Of a stretch of DNA of 64,000 nt, positions 34,909-44,072 are shown one piece after another; position 1 is the first letter of the stretch; the number at the start of each line of letters is the position of its first letter. The stretch lies in the NCBI RefSeq assembly GCF_001423615.1, contig NZ_LMOU01000001.1, forward strand, positions 2,282,853-2,346,852, in the 5' to 3' direction. This DNA is from Microbacterium sp. Leaf159 (GTDB taxonomy: Bacteria > Actinomycetota > Actinomycetes > Actinomycetales > Microbacteriaceae). Both the position numbers and the translations under genes were made by a program. The notes under the pieces were generated by a model that saw nothing but the letters and a program-made list of their open reading frames with translations, did not search any database and was not told the DNA's origin.

Positions 34909-37904
34909 GGGGTCTCATCCGACTCGGCGATCGGGCCGTCTGCCGTGGTGTCCCCGGGAATGAGCGACGCGCAGGAGAAGAGCTTCACGGAGTCGCCGCT
35001 TTCCAGCGACGGGACGCTGCCGATGAGTCCAGCGTTGCCGAGGCGCTCGTCCGAGTCGTTGACCTGGATGTCACGGAGAACCGTGACCCAGTCGTCTGCA
35101 GAGGTGTTGGTGACGGTGTACACGAAGCACACGGGCTGTCCGTCTGTGAGCCGGCTGTCGCGCGGAGCGGGCGTACCCGTGGCCTCGATCCGATCCACGG
35201 AGGAGGAATCGCCGACGTCGATGAACGCGCGCTTGGCGATGTCGATCACCGGGTCGGTGGCGTAGAGGTACGGGGTCACATCCGGCACGAGCAGGCCGTC
35301 GTAGTTGGAGTCGCCGGTCGCCACGGTCGCCGAGATCGTCGTCTTGGTGCCCGCCTCCGCATCACCTGCGGCAGCGGTCACCACGATCGCAGTCGTCTGC
35401 GACGCTCCACCGTCGATCACCGGCGACGGCGCGCTCAGAGAGATCTTGGGCGTCCCCGCGGGCTGGCTGATGCTCGTCGTGAATTTCAGCTGCTCGGTCG
35501 GAGCAGGCGCGCCGGCCGCCAGCATGTAGGTGAAATTCTTGCCCCGCTCGTCACCGGTCACCAACGTGAACCTGCTCGGCTGAGCGGTGATGGGGTTCAC
35601 GAACGTCACGACGTTGTCGGTGGCGCGCTCGTTCCCGGTGGTCGCAGCACTGATGTTCGCGAGTCCCGCGGGGATGGCGACGGTGCCTGCACCGATGGTC
35701 ACGGTCGCCTGCGCGGTGTCGTCGACGCGCACCACCACATCGAACTGCGTGCCCGCGCTTCCGGCGATCTCCGAGACCGAGACGATACGCGGGTCGAGCC
35801 TGCCGGCGTCGATCGTGCTGATGCCTGCTGCGACGCCGTCGAGTCCCTCGGACGTCGTGCGTCTCGCCTCGACGACGAAATCATCGCTGGTGACCGTCGA
35901 CGTGTCGAGCTGCATCGACGAGGTGAGCGTGAAGTGCAGGTCGCGGGCGTGCGTCTCCTCGTTCTGAGTGGTGCCCTGCGCGATGGTGAGCGCGGGACGG
36001 CAGTTGCCGTCGATGACTGCGACGCGCGAGTACTGCGACGACGCGGAGCTCGGGAGAGGTTCCATCGTCTGCACCCTCAGGGCTCCGCTCACCGCTCCCG
36101 AGAGGGGATCGACGGGGCCGACGCCGCTGTTCGTCTCGAGCAGCTCGTCACCGGGCATGGGCAGAGCGACCTGGAGGATCTGACGCTTGTCGGCCGCGAC
36201 GTCGAAGCGGCCGATGTAGACCTCCGCGTCATTGCCCTGGGTCCAGTAGACGTCGAGCTCGACGGGCACTCCGGGATAGCGGCCTGCGGTGTAGTCGGTC
36301 GTGTTTGCCTCATCGGCGGGAGGGGCCACTTCAAGGGGCACCGTGCACTCGATTGCGGTGATCGGAGAGGTCTGCACGTTCGCGCTGCTGCGCGCGGTCG
36401 GCCACCACGTGTTCAGCTTCGCGTTCGCAGACGCGTTCACGTTGCTGACCAGTGTCGCGGCCACAGAGCCGTTGCCCGAGAACTCTTCGAGAACGGTGTT
36501 GGTCTGGCTTCCGGACCGCGATCCGAACGTGTTGCGCGCGATCTCGACCACGCCGGTCTGCAGCATCCGGATGCCGGAGCGGGAGGCGCTGGTCGAGAAT
36601 CCATCGAAGTGGTTGTCGATGACTGAGACGCGCGAGGCGGCGAGGTTCGTCGCCGAGTCGGTCGGCTCGAGACCGTCCCAGTAGACGGCCTGCGTGTTCA
36701 TGGTTCCCATTGCGAGGAACTCGTTGTCCGCGATCTTGCCGCCGGTCCCGATGCGCTTGTCGGTGGGGAGCATGATCGCCGCCGCGTGGTCCGGCACATC
36801 GCCGTTGCCCGACATACCCGTGAAGTCGTTGCCGATGATCTCGAAACTGTCGAGGTTGGCGTAGGCCAGGTCGATCACCGCCTGACGAGCGCGGTAGTAC
36901 GGGGCGGAGAACGTGTTGCCGCCGACCTTCAGCGTGCCCACCGTGGCGTACCGGAGGTCGAGGCCGCGAGCGTCCGAGGCGGATGATCGGTTGATGTTCG
37001 GAGCGACGTTGTCGGTGAACTCGAGCTCCGTGATGTGCTGCTCATAGGCCTCGACCGGCGTCGAGGTGCACCCCGCAGCCGTGCTTCCGTTGCACGCACC
37101 GGCTGCGTCGCTTGCGAGATAGGTGTTGCCGGTGACGGTGAGCCCCTTGACGGGGAACGACGCACTGGTCCCCTCCACCACACCCCAGTTCCACTCTCTC
37201 TCGCTGGAGGCGAAGCCGCTGATCGTGGAGTTCGAGACGGTGATCTCCTCGGCTCCCCCACGCACGACGAAGAAGCGTTCGGGGTAATACGTGAGAGTGC
37301 GCACATCGAGGTCGTCGAGGGTGACCCGCTTGGCCTTCGGTCCGATGTAGAAGGAGGTCTCCCCCGCCCAGACATCGTCGACAGCGCGGATGGTGATGTC
37401 GGGCCCGTTGAGGTGGAAAGGAGCGACAGCGAGGTCCCCTGCCCCGGCGGGGTGGATAGTGATCCTGTGCTCGAGGTCGATGATGACCGGCGCGGTCACC
37501 TCATACACCGCACCGCTCCCGTCACCACTGGCATCGCCGGCTACCGCACCGTTGGCTCCGGAGAGGGCCGTGGTCCTCATCCGCGTCGCCGTGGTGATCG
37601 CGATGTTGCCACCTGCGAAATCGGGGTCGACCCCGATGGCCACCTCACCGGGGGCAGCGTCGAGGGCGTTGGATTCTTCGATGGCCGCGCGCAACGTGCA
37701 CGTTCCGTCGGTGGACTCGCATATGCCGTCTGTGAGGGAGCCTGCAGCGCTCTGAAGTCCCAGGGAGTCGACCGACAGCTGGGTCGCCGCCTGGGCCAGG
37801 CTCGCAATCGTGATCGGTGTGAGCAGTCCCGCTGCGACGGCGAGCGCCACGCCTGAGGCGACGGCCTTCCGGCGACGTACGCTGTCGGTTCCACGAGTTC
37901 GCAT
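34905..37904 (-). CDS. Large secreted right-handed beta-helix-like protein
   Basis: About 999 aa with an N-terminal signal peptide (AVASGVALAVAAGLLTPITIASLAQAATQ). The first part carries the DGICESTDGTCTLRAAIEESNA segment that recalls the CSLREA-type motif of secreted beta-helix proteins; residues about 100-520 show repeated beta-strand/Asn-ladder sequence (ITVSNSTISGF, LEFTDNVAPN, LKVGGNTFSA) like pectate-lyase superhelices. The C-terminus is made of beta-sandwich repeats ending with VCFVYTVTNTSADDWVT. ATG at 37904 is preferred; a GTG at 37910 is the alternative. Start of a coupled cluster with two exported proteins. Likely surface fibre or matrix protein. Confidence 0.78.
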   Translation of the reverse strand: MRTRGTDSVRRRKAVASGVALAVAAGLLTPITIASLAQAATQLSVDSLGLQSAAGSLTDGICESTDGTCTLRAAIEESNALDAAPGEVAIGVDPDFAGGNIAITTATRMRTTALSGANGAVAGDASGDGSGAVYEVTAPVIIDLEHRITIHPAGAGDLAVAPFHLNGPDITIRAVDDVWAGETSFYIGPKAKRVTLDDLDVRTLTYYPERFFVVRGGAEEITVSNSTISGFASSEREWNWGVVEGTSASFPVKGLTVTGNTYLASDAAGACNGSTAAGCTSTPVEAYEQHITELEFTDNVAPNINRSSASDARGLDLRYATVGTLKVGGNTFSAPYYRARQAVIDLAYANLDSFEIIGNDFTGMSGNGDVPDHAAAIMLPTDKRIGTGGKIADNEFLAMGTMNTQAVYWDGLEPTDSATNLAASRVSVIDNHFDGFSTSASRSGIRMLQTGVVEIARNTFGSRSGSQTNTVLEEFSGNGSVAATLVSNVNASANAKLNTWWPTARSSANVQTSPITAIECTVPLEVAPPADEANTTDYTAGRYPGVPVELDVYWTQGNDAEVYIGRFDVAADKRQILQVALPMPGDELLETNSGVGPVDPLSGAVSGALRVQTMEPLPSSASSQYSRVAVIDGNCRPALTIAQGTTQNEETHARDLHFTLTSSMQLDTSTVTSDDFVVEARRTTSEGLDGVAAGISTIDAGRLDPRIVSVSEIAGSAGTQFDVVVRVDDTAQATVTIGAGTVAIPAGLANISAATTGNERATDNVVTFVNPITAQPSRFTLVTGDERGKNFTYMLAAGAPAPTEQLKFTTSISQPAGTPKISLSAPSPVIDGGASQTTAIVVTAAAGDAEAGTKTTISATVATGDSNYDGLLVPDVTPYLYATDPVIDIAKRAFIDVGDSSSVDRIEATGTPAPRDSRLTDGQPVCFVYTVTNTSADDWVTVLRDIQVNDSDERLGNAGLIGSVPSLESGDSVKLFSCASLIPGDTTADGPIAESDETP

Positions 37905-38152
37905 TTTCACTGTCTCCCTACTGCGCAGCAGCGCGGCGATGTCCAGGAGTGGCTGACGCTTCTATGACAGCTCCGAACGGCGAGGGCACTCCGCGTTCGG
38001 GCGAACATGGGTGGTGCACGATCGGAAGTTGGGTATTCGTGTGGGCATCCCTGCGTGACATACGCGTAACGCGGATGCACGAAACGCCGGTCGGCCGATG
38101 TTGCTCCGAGTTCTCCGTGGCGGACCGAGACGTCCAGAGTGCACGTGCCCCC

Positions 38153-38189
38153 TTGACGTCGGCTGAACACTTGTTTAGTCTGCTGTACA
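38153..38189 (+). promoter_or_regulatory. Leaderless housekeeping promoter with TetR operator
   Basis: TTGACG (38153-38158), 17-bp spacer and TAGTCT (38176-38181) place the start site on the ATG at 38189. Between the boxes CTGAACACTTGTTTAG (38163-38178) is an imperfect TGAACA/TGTTtA palindrome typical of TetR operators, so autorepression would block the polymerase directly. Confidence 0.75.
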
Positions 38190-38845
38190 TGCGTTCAGCA
38201 TCTGACGATCTCACCGCTCGTGCCCGCATCCGCGACGCCGCGATCGGCGCCTTCGCACGCGACGGATTCGACGCCACCAGCATGCGGACGATCGCGGCGC
38301 AGGCGGGAGTGAGCGCGGCGCTGATCGTGCACCACTTCGGCGACAAGAATGCGCTCCGCACCGCGTGCGACGACTATGTGGTCAGCGTCTTCACCGACGA
38401 GGAGCACGACCTCATCACGGCACCGACCAGCGATCGCATCCGCACTGCGCTGCACGACCTCGACCGGTACGGGCCCTATATCGACTACCTCGCCCGGATG
38501 CTGGTCGACGGCTCACCTGCCTCCGATCGACTGTTCGACAGCTTCCTCGCGAGAACGCGCGATGTGCTCGCCGAACAGCGTGACGCCGGGATGCTCGAGC
38601 CGATGAGCGACCCCGAGATGACGACGCTGCTCCTCACCCTGATCGGCCTCGGGCCGGTCGTGATGCGCACGCAGATCGCCCGCACGCTGGGCGCCGATCA
38701 GCTGAGCCCGTCGGGCCTCGTGCGCACGACGCTGCCGACGCTCGAGCTGCTCACCCATGGCATCTATTCGACGACCGCGCTGCTCGACGGAGCGCGCGAC
38801 GCGCTCGCAACGGAGAGCGGGACCCCAGAGGGAGGCGCATCATGA
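38189..38845 (+). CDS. TetR family regulator of an ABC export operon
   Basis: 218-aa TetR repressor: HTH at residues about 12-50 (RIRDAAIGAFARDGFDATSM, IAAQAGVSAALIVHHFGDKN). The remainder is the helical ligand domain. Its gene is translationally coupled to the ABC ATPase (ATGA overlap at 38842). Leaderless start with the operator described between -35 and -10. Likely senses a toxic compound and represses the ATPase and permease that follow. Confidence 0.92.
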   Translation: MRSASDDLTARARIRDAAIGAFARDGFDATSMRTIAAQAGVSAALIVHHFGDKNALRTACDDYVVSVFTDEEHDLITAPTSDRIRTALHDLDRYGPYIDYLARMLVDGSPASDRLFDSFLARTRDVLAEQRDAGMLEPMSDPEMTTLLLTLIGLGPVVMRTQIARTLGADQLSPSGLVRTTLPTLELLTHGIYSTTALLDGARDALATESGTPEGGAS

Positions 38846-39873
38846 CCGACATCATCGAGATCGATCGGCTGCACAAGCGCTACGGCAGGCGTGTCGCGCT
38901 GCACGAGCTCGACCTGCACGTACGACCCGGAACGGTCTTCGGACTCATCGGGCCGAACGGCGCCGGCAAGACGACCACGCTGCGCACGCTCGTCGACATC
39001 ATCCGCCCTTCCTCCGGCGCGGTGCGCGTGCTCGGCGAAGACCCGCGTCGTGGCGGCGCCACCCTCCGTCGACGCATCGGATACGTACCGGGCGAACTCC
39101 ACCTCGAGGGGCGATCGAGCGGACACCGGATGCTGTCGTTCTACGCCCAGGTCTCGGGCAGCCGTGACTCCGCGGCCACGTTGCAGACCGGCCGCGACCT
39201 CGCCGACCGCCTCGGTGTCGACCTGTCACGCCCGGTGCGCACTCTGTCGAAGGGCAACAAGCAGAAGGTCGGGCTGATCCAGGCGTTCATGCATCGACCC
39301 GAGCTGCTGATCCTCGACGAACCCACCAGCGGCCTCGACCCCCTCGTGCAGCGCGAGTTCCTGCAGATGGTGCGCGAGGCGAAGGATGCGGGGCAGACCG
39401 TGCTGCTCAGCTCGCACGTGCTCAGCGAGATCCAGCAGACCGCCGACGAGGTCGCGGTGCTCGCCAACGGCCGAGTGGTGGCCGACGGCGACGTCGCGTC
39501 TCTGCGGCTGGGCTCGATCCGACGGGTGCGCGTCGAGCTCGCGACAGCGGATGCCGCGGGAGTCCGCGCCGGCTTCGACCGAGTCCCGGGACTGAGCGGC
39601 ATCGATGCGAGCGATGCCGACGGCATCCTGCAGCTGTCCGGCACGATCGACGGCGCCATCGATCCGTTCATCAAGGCGCTCGCCCCGTTCGAGGTGCGCG
39701 ACCTGACGGTCGAGGAGCCCGACCTCGAAGAGTCGGTGCTGCGGCTGTACGGCGACCCGGCGGCGAGCGCAGCGTCGGTTCAGCCACGCGGCGAGGGCGG
39801 CAACGGCGTTGCCGAGGCCGACGCCCCACTCCCGACGAGACGCTCGATCCGCGACGGGGAGGCGGAGCGATGA
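38842..39873 (+). CDS. ABC transporter ATP-binding protein (export-type)
   Basis: 343-aa ABC-2-type ATPase: Walker A LIGPNGAGKTTT, signature TLSKGNKQKVGLIQAF, Walker B LLILDEPTSGLDP and switch region LLSSHVLSEIQQTADEV. A C-terminal extension of about 120 residues may be regulatory or contact the permease. ATG overlaps the TetR stop and its stop overlaps the permease start, giving a tightly coupled operon. Confidence 0.94.
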   Translation: MTDIIEIDRLHKRYGRRVALHELDLHVRPGTVFGLIGPNGAGKTTTLRTLVDIIRPSSGAVRVLGEDPRRGGATLRRRIGYVPGELHLEGRSSGHRMLSFYAQVSGSRDSAATLQTGRDLADRLGVDLSRPVRTLSKGNKQKVGLIQAFMHRPELLILDEPTSGLDPLVQREFLQMVREAKDAGQTVLLSSHVLSEIQQTADEVAVLANGRVVADGDVASLRLGSIRRVRVELATADAAGVRAGFDRVPGLSGIDASDADGILQLSGTIDGAIDPFIKALAPFEVRDLTVEEPDLEESVLRLYGDPAASAASVQPRGEGGNGVAEADAPLPTRRSIRDGEAER

Positions 39874-40670
39874 ACGGCATCCTTCCGGTGTTCCGGCGCA
39901 ACCTGCGCGACTCGTGGCGGAGCCTGCTCGGGTGGACGGTCGGCCTCGCCGCCGTACTGTTCCTCTACCTGCCGCTGTATCCGAGCATCGGGGGCAACGG
40001 GCAGATGCAGGACATCATCGACGCCCTCCCGAAGCAGCTCGTCGAGACCATCGGGTACGACCAGATCTCCAGCGGCGCCGGGTACACCCAGAGCACGTTC
40101 TACGGGCTGATGGGCTTTCTGCTGCTCACGATCGCTGCAGTGATCTGGGGGTCGGCGGCGATCGCCGGGGCGGAGGAGAGCGGGCGAGCCGAACTCGACC
40201 TCGCGCACGGCATCGGACGCGGCCAGTACGCACTCGAGTCCGCGCTCGCGGTGCTCGTCCGCCTGCTCTGGCTCGGCGCGTTCTCGGGCGTCGTCGTCTG
40301 GGCGTTGAACGACTCCGCCGAGCTGGGCCTCGAGGGCTGGCGCATCGTCGGAGCCAGCGCGGCGCTCACCGGACTCGCTTTCCTCACGGCATCCGCCGCC
40401 CTGCTCGCGGGAGCTGCGACCGGGCGTCGGATCTGGGCGACCGGGGTCGGTGCGGGAATCGCTGTCGTCGGGTACATCCTGCAGGCGCTCGCCAAGCAGT
40501 CGAAGGATCTCGACTGGCTGAACGCGCTCTCGCCCTATGCGTGGGTCTACCGCCAGTCGCCGCTCTCCGAGGGCGTCGACCCCGGCGGCCTCGCGCTCAC
40601 CTGGGGCCTCGCGGTCGCGTTCGTCGTCGCGTCGGCCCTCGCGCTTCGCGCCCGCGACCTGCGCGGCTGA
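39870..40670 (+). CDS. ABC transporter permease (ABC-2 type)
   Basis: 266-aa permease with about six helices: LLGWTVGLAAVLFLYLPLYP (first) and GFLLLTIAAVIWGSAAIAGAEESGRAELDLA, in which GxxGRAEL resembles coupling-helix motifs of exporter permeases. Coupled to the ATPase gene (ATGA). A strong hairpin terminator follows 13 nt after its stop. Likely forms the efflux channel. Confidence 0.9.
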   Translation: MNGILPVFRRNLRDSWRSLLGWTVGLAAVLFLYLPLYPSIGGNGQMQDIIDALPKQLVETIGYDQISSGAGYTQSTFYGLMGFLLLTIAAVIWGSAAIAGAEESGRAELDLAHGIGRGQYALESALAVLVRLLWLGAFSGVVVWALNDSAELGLEGWRIVGASAALTGLAFLTASAALLAGAATGRRIWATGVGAGIAVVGYILQALAKQSKDLDWLNALSPYAWVYRQSPLSEGVDPGGLALTWGLAVAFVVASALALRARDLRG

Positions 40671-40683
40671 CGTCTCGCGCACA

Positions 40684-40713
40684 AGGGGGTGGATGCTGCG
40701 GCATCCGCCCCCT
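40684..40713 (+). terminator. Terminator of the TetR-ABC operon
   Basis: 13-bp stem AGGGGGTGGATGC / GCATCCGCCCCCT (one G-T wobble) with a TGCG loop, 14 nt after the permease stop. Followed by CTGTGTG rather than a long T run, as is usual in actinobacteria. Confidence 0.8.
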
Positions 40714-40780
40714 CTGTGTGCTCCCGAATTCGCATGCCCCTTGCGGAGGAAACACGATCGACACACAATGGTCATCGAAT

Positions 40781-40795
40781 AGATCAAATTGATCT
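40781..40795. promoter_or_regulatory. Operator candidate AGATCAAATTGATCT before the nitrilase gene
   Basis: A perfect 7-1-7 palindrome 41 bp before the amidase/nitrilase start, AT-rich in GC-rich surroundings. The GntR/FCD regulator gene of this locus (43186) is a plausible binder. No other function seen. Confidence 0.5.
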
Positions 40796-40835
40796 GTTTG
40801 ATAGGTGCAACGACGCACCCGAGGGAGACGACCGC

Positions 40836-41615
40836 ATGACCCTGACCATCGCCGGCCTGCAGCACCCCGGCGTCCCCGGCGATGTCGACGCGAATCTCGC
40901 GATCATCGCGGACGCCGCTCGACAGGCAGCCGACAAGGGCGCACGGGTCCTCGTGACCCCCGAGATGTTCGTGACCGGCTACAACATCGGAGCAGGCCTC
41001 GCACCCCTCGCCGTGCCCGAGCTCGTCGACCGGGTCGCCGCCGTCGCGATCGAGACCGGCATCGCGATCATCGCCGGCCTTCCCGAACCCCACCCCGGCG
41101 GAGGGATCACGAACTCCCTCGTCGTGATCGATCGAGACGGCACCGAGCTGCTGCGCTACCGCAAGACGCACCTGTTCGGGGACCTCGACCGCAGCCTGTT
41201 CGTGCAGGGCGACACTCTGCCGGGCACGGTCGAACTCGACGGCGTGACGCTGTCGGTGCTCATCTGCTACGACGTGGAGTTCCCCGAGACCGTGCGCGCG
41301 GCAGCCCTGAACGGAGCGGATGCCGTCATCGTGCCGACCGCGCAGATGGAGCCGTACGCCCACATCGCCGAACGGCTCATCCCGGTGCGCGCCTGGGAGA
41401 ACCAGATCCACGTCGTCTACATCAACCGCGTCGGCGACGAGGGCGACCTCACCTACGTCGGACGCAGCAGCGTCGTCTCACCGGATGGCGTCACCCTCGC
41501 CGCTCTCGGCGCCAGCGACACCGGACTCCTGATCGCCACGATCGATCCCGAGGCCACCCGGCGTGCGCGCCGCGAGAACCCTTACCTCGCCGACCGCCGC
41601 ACCGACCTGTACTGA
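40836..41615 (+). CDS. Carbon-nitrogen hydrolase (nitrilase superfamily)
   Basis: 259-aa nitrilase-fold enzyme. The catalytic triad is visible: Glu43 in VTPEMF, Lys110 in RYRKTHLF and Cys144 in LICYDVEFP. Cleaves amides or nitriles by a Cys thioester; such enzymes often act on omega-amides or N-carbamoyl compounds. RBS GAGGGAGAC. It heads an operon-like set with an APC permease and a GntR regulator, suggesting catabolism of an imported amine or amide. Substrate cannot be told. Confidence 0.9.
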   Translation: MTLTIAGLQHPGVPGDVDANLAIIADAARQAADKGARVLVTPEMFVTGYNIGAGLAPLAVPELVDRVAAVAIETGIAIIAGLPEPHPGGGITNSLVVIDRDGTELLRYRKTHLFGDLDRSLFVQGDTLPGTVELDGVTLSVLICYDVEFPETVRAAALNGADAVIVPTAQMEPYAHIAERLIPVRAWENQIHVVYINRVGDEGDLTYVGRSSVVSPDGVTLAALGASDTGLLIATIDPEATRRARRENPYLADRRTDLY

Positions 41616-41663
41616 ACCTCCTCGCCCCGCATCCGTTCAGGGTGCTCTGTCGAAAGTGACCTC

Positions 41664-43133
41664 ATGACCGTCTCCCCTCTCGCCGAGCCGCGCCAGCGCC
41701 TCGACGGCCAACTCGGAACCGGCGCGATCGTCTTCATGGTGATCGCCGCCGCCGCACCGCTCACCGTGATCGGCGGCAACGTGCCCATCGCAATCGGTGC
41801 CGGCAACGGCCCAGGTGCCCCGATCGGCTTCGCCCTCGCCGCCGTCATCCTGCTCGTGTTCTCCGTCGGATTCGTCACAATGACGCCCTTCGTCAAAGAG
41901 GCCGGAGCATTCTTCTCCTACGTCACCGCCGGCCTCGGATCGAGGCTCGGACTCGGCTCGGCCTTCACCGCCCTGGTCGCCTACACCGCGATCCAGGTCG
42001 GAATCTACGGCTACATGGGCTGGGCGGTCGACGACCTCGTCACGTTCTTCGGGGGCCCCAGCCTGCCGTGGTGGCTCTACTCGTTCGCGACGATGGCGAT
42101 CGTCGCCGTGCTCGGATACCGGCACATCGACCTGAGCGCCAAGGTGCTGGGCGTCGCCCTGGCACTCGAGATCCTCGTCGTCGTGGTGCTCGACGTCGTG
42201 ATCTTCGCGACCGGGGGCGCCGACGGCATCGCACTCGAGACCTTCGACCCGACCTACGTCTTCTCGGGCGGCATCGGCGTCGCCGTGCTCTTCGCCCTGA
42301 CCGGATTCATCGGCTTCGAGGCGACCGCCGTGTTCCGCGACGAAGCCCGCTCTCCCGAGCGGACCATCCCCCGGGCCACCTACCTCGCGGTGATTATCAT
42401 CGGCGTCTTCTACGCCGTCTCCTGCTGGGCGCTGATCACCGGAGTCGGCGCCGGCAACGCCGTCGCGGTCGCTCAGCAGACGCTCGCCGGCGAGGGCAAC
42501 ATGCTCCTCGACACCACCACGCAGTATCTCGGGCCGATCATGCGCGACGTCGTGCAGGTGCTCCTCATCACCAGCCTGTTCGCGTGCGTCCTCTCGTTCC
42601 ACAACGTGATCGCCCGATACCAGTTCACCCTCGCACACAAGTCGGTGCTGCCCGCACGGCTCGGTCGCCGCCATGCATCCCACCACTCCCCGGCGTTCTC
42701 CTCGATCGTGCAGACGATCACGGCGGCCATCATCCTCGCCGTGCTCGCCCTGCTCGGCCTCGATCCCCTCGTCGGGGTGTTCGGCTCGATGGCCGGCGTC
42801 GCCACGGTCGGCATGGTGCTGCTGATGCTCACGACCTCTGTCGCGGTGCTGGTGTTCTTCGCCCGTCGCCCCCAGCTCGCGGCCGGCCGCGTGGGCAGAG
42901 CGAGAGTGTTCCCCGTGCTGTCGGTGCTCGGTCTCGTCTTCGCGCTGTGGCTCGTGCTCTCGAACTTCACCCTGGTGACCGGTGGAAGCGCAGCGGTGAG
43001 CACGGCGCTCGCGCTGATCCCCGTGATCGCCATGGTGATCGGTATCGTGTGGGGCAAGCGGTTCTCGCTCGACGCCGACCCCGTCGAGGGCTCCGCCGCA
43101 TCGGGCCGCACGGAGGAGACCGCGGCGCGCTGA
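41664..43133 (+). CDS. APC superfamily amino acid/amine permease
   Basis: 489-aa, about 12 helices. The N-terminus (GAIVFMVIAAAAPLTVIGGNVPIAI) has the Gly-rich first helix typical of APC transporters, and FTALVAYTAIQVGIYGYMGWAV and GVAVLFALTGFIGFEATAVFRDEARSPERTIPRAT contain the conserved E-A-R-x-P-x-R loop. Takes up an amino acid or amine. Starts 48 bp after the nitrilase stop, so the two genes likely form a transcript supplying an amide/amine substrate. Confidence 0.92.
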   Translation: MTVSPLAEPRQRLDGQLGTGAIVFMVIAAAAPLTVIGGNVPIAIGAGNGPGAPIGFALAAVILLVFSVGFVTMTPFVKEAGAFFSYVTAGLGSRLGLGSAFTALVAYTAIQVGIYGYMGWAVDDLVTFFGGPSLPWWLYSFATMAIVAVLGYRHIDLSAKVLGVALALEILVVVVLDVVIFATGGADGIALETFDPTYVFSGGIGVAVLFALTGFIGFEATAVFRDEARSPERTIPRATYLAVIIIGVFYAVSCWALITGVGAGNAVAVAQQTLAGEGNMLLDTTTQYLGPIMRDVVQVLLITSLFACVLSFHNVIARYQFTLAHKSVLPARLGRRHASHHSPAFSSIVQTITAAIILAVLALLGLDPLVGVFGSMAGVATVGMVLLMLTTSVAVLVFFARRPQLAAGRVGRARVFPVLSVLGLVFALWLVLSNFTLVTGGSAAVSTALALIPVIAMVIGIVWGKRFSLDADPVEGSAASGRTEETAAR

Positions 43134-43185
43134 CCGCAGACTCCAGGGTCGCGACCGATGCCGACCCGAGAGACGAGCGCGAACC

Positions 43186-43896
43186 ATGGACCTGGCCTCC
43201 CCGGCACTCGGTGCGATCCGCCGCACCACCGCCGTCGACACCGTCCGCGCCCGCATCTCGCTCGCTGTCGAGCTCGGCATGCTCGCCCCCGGTCAGCGAC
43301 TCCCAGGAACGGATGACACCGCTCGCGCGTTCGAGGTGAGCGAGATGACGGTGCGTCGGGCGTATCGCGCGCTCAGCGCGGAGGGCGTCGTGGTGCGGCG
43401 CCCGGGTCACGCCGGCGGCACCTTCATCGCCGACGCACCCGTGGTCGGCACGGTCGTCGAGATCGACGCCTATCGCGCGGATGCCGCACACGTGCACGCG
43501 CTCATCGACCAGCGCGCGGTGCTCGAAGCGGGGCTCACTGCTCTGGCGAGTGGCAGTGCCGATGCCGACGCGTTCGAGCGCCTCGACACGCTCATCGACG
43601 AGATGCGCGTCACTCCCGACTGGACCGGCTTCCGCACAGCAGACGCCGCGTTCCACGACGTGCTCGCCGGTATCGCGGGCACAGAGGGCGCCATCGAACT
43701 CCACCACCGGGTCAGCCACGAGCTCTACGCCTATTTCATCCCGTATCGGATCGACTATCTGCGGGCGTCGAACGAGGAGCACGCGCTGCTCGTCGATGCG
43801 CTCCGATCGGGCGATGCCGCCGCCGCCAGTCGCCTGGCCTTCGACCACGTCGCCGAACTGCACGGCTCGATGTACGTCGGGCACCCCCGCGCCTGA
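43186..43896 (+). CDS. GntR family regulator, FCD/FadR subfamily
   Basis: 236-aa GntR regulator. N-terminal wHTH (VDTVRARISLAVELGMLAPGQRLP, then FEVSEMTVRRAYRALSAEGVVVRR) and a helical FCD sensor domain with the metal-binding DAAFHDVLAG region (Asp/His). Downstream of the nitrilase and permease genes and likely controls them through the palindrome at 40781-40795. ATG start. Confidence 0.9.
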   Translation: MDLASPALGAIRRTTAVDTVRARISLAVELGMLAPGQRLPGTDDTARAFEVSEMTVRRAYRALSAEGVVVRRPGHAGGTFIADAPVVGTVVEIDAYRADAAHVHALIDQRAVLEAGLTALASGSADADAFERLDTLIDEMRVTPDWTGFRTADAAFHDVLAGIAGTEGAIELHHRVSHELYAYFIPYRIDYLRASNEEHALLVDALRSGDAAAASRLAFDHVAELHGSMYVGHPRA

Positions 43897-44005
43897 CCCT
43901 CCCCTACCGGTCCCCACCCGCCGTCCCGGCGCGGTCACAAACACACCGGAACTGCCGGTTTCGGGTGTTCTTTCGACCACCCACGCGCCGCAGACGACAT
44001 AGCGG

Positions 44006-44061
44006 TTGACACGACCGAGGTTCAGTGGTTACCTAGTCGAGTAACTAACCCACTAACCACT
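44006..44061 (+). promoter_or_regulatory. YtrA-type operator and promoter
   Basis: TTGACA (44006-44011) with a -10 around TTACCT or TACCTA lies in an 8-bp inverted repeat AGTGGTTA (44024-44031) / TAACCACT (44054-44061), with a smaller GTTAC/GTAAC nested pair. It ends 11 bp before the GTG of the YtrA-like GntR gene: likely autoregulatory. Confidence 0.65.
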
Positions 44062-44072
44062 GCGGAGGACTC

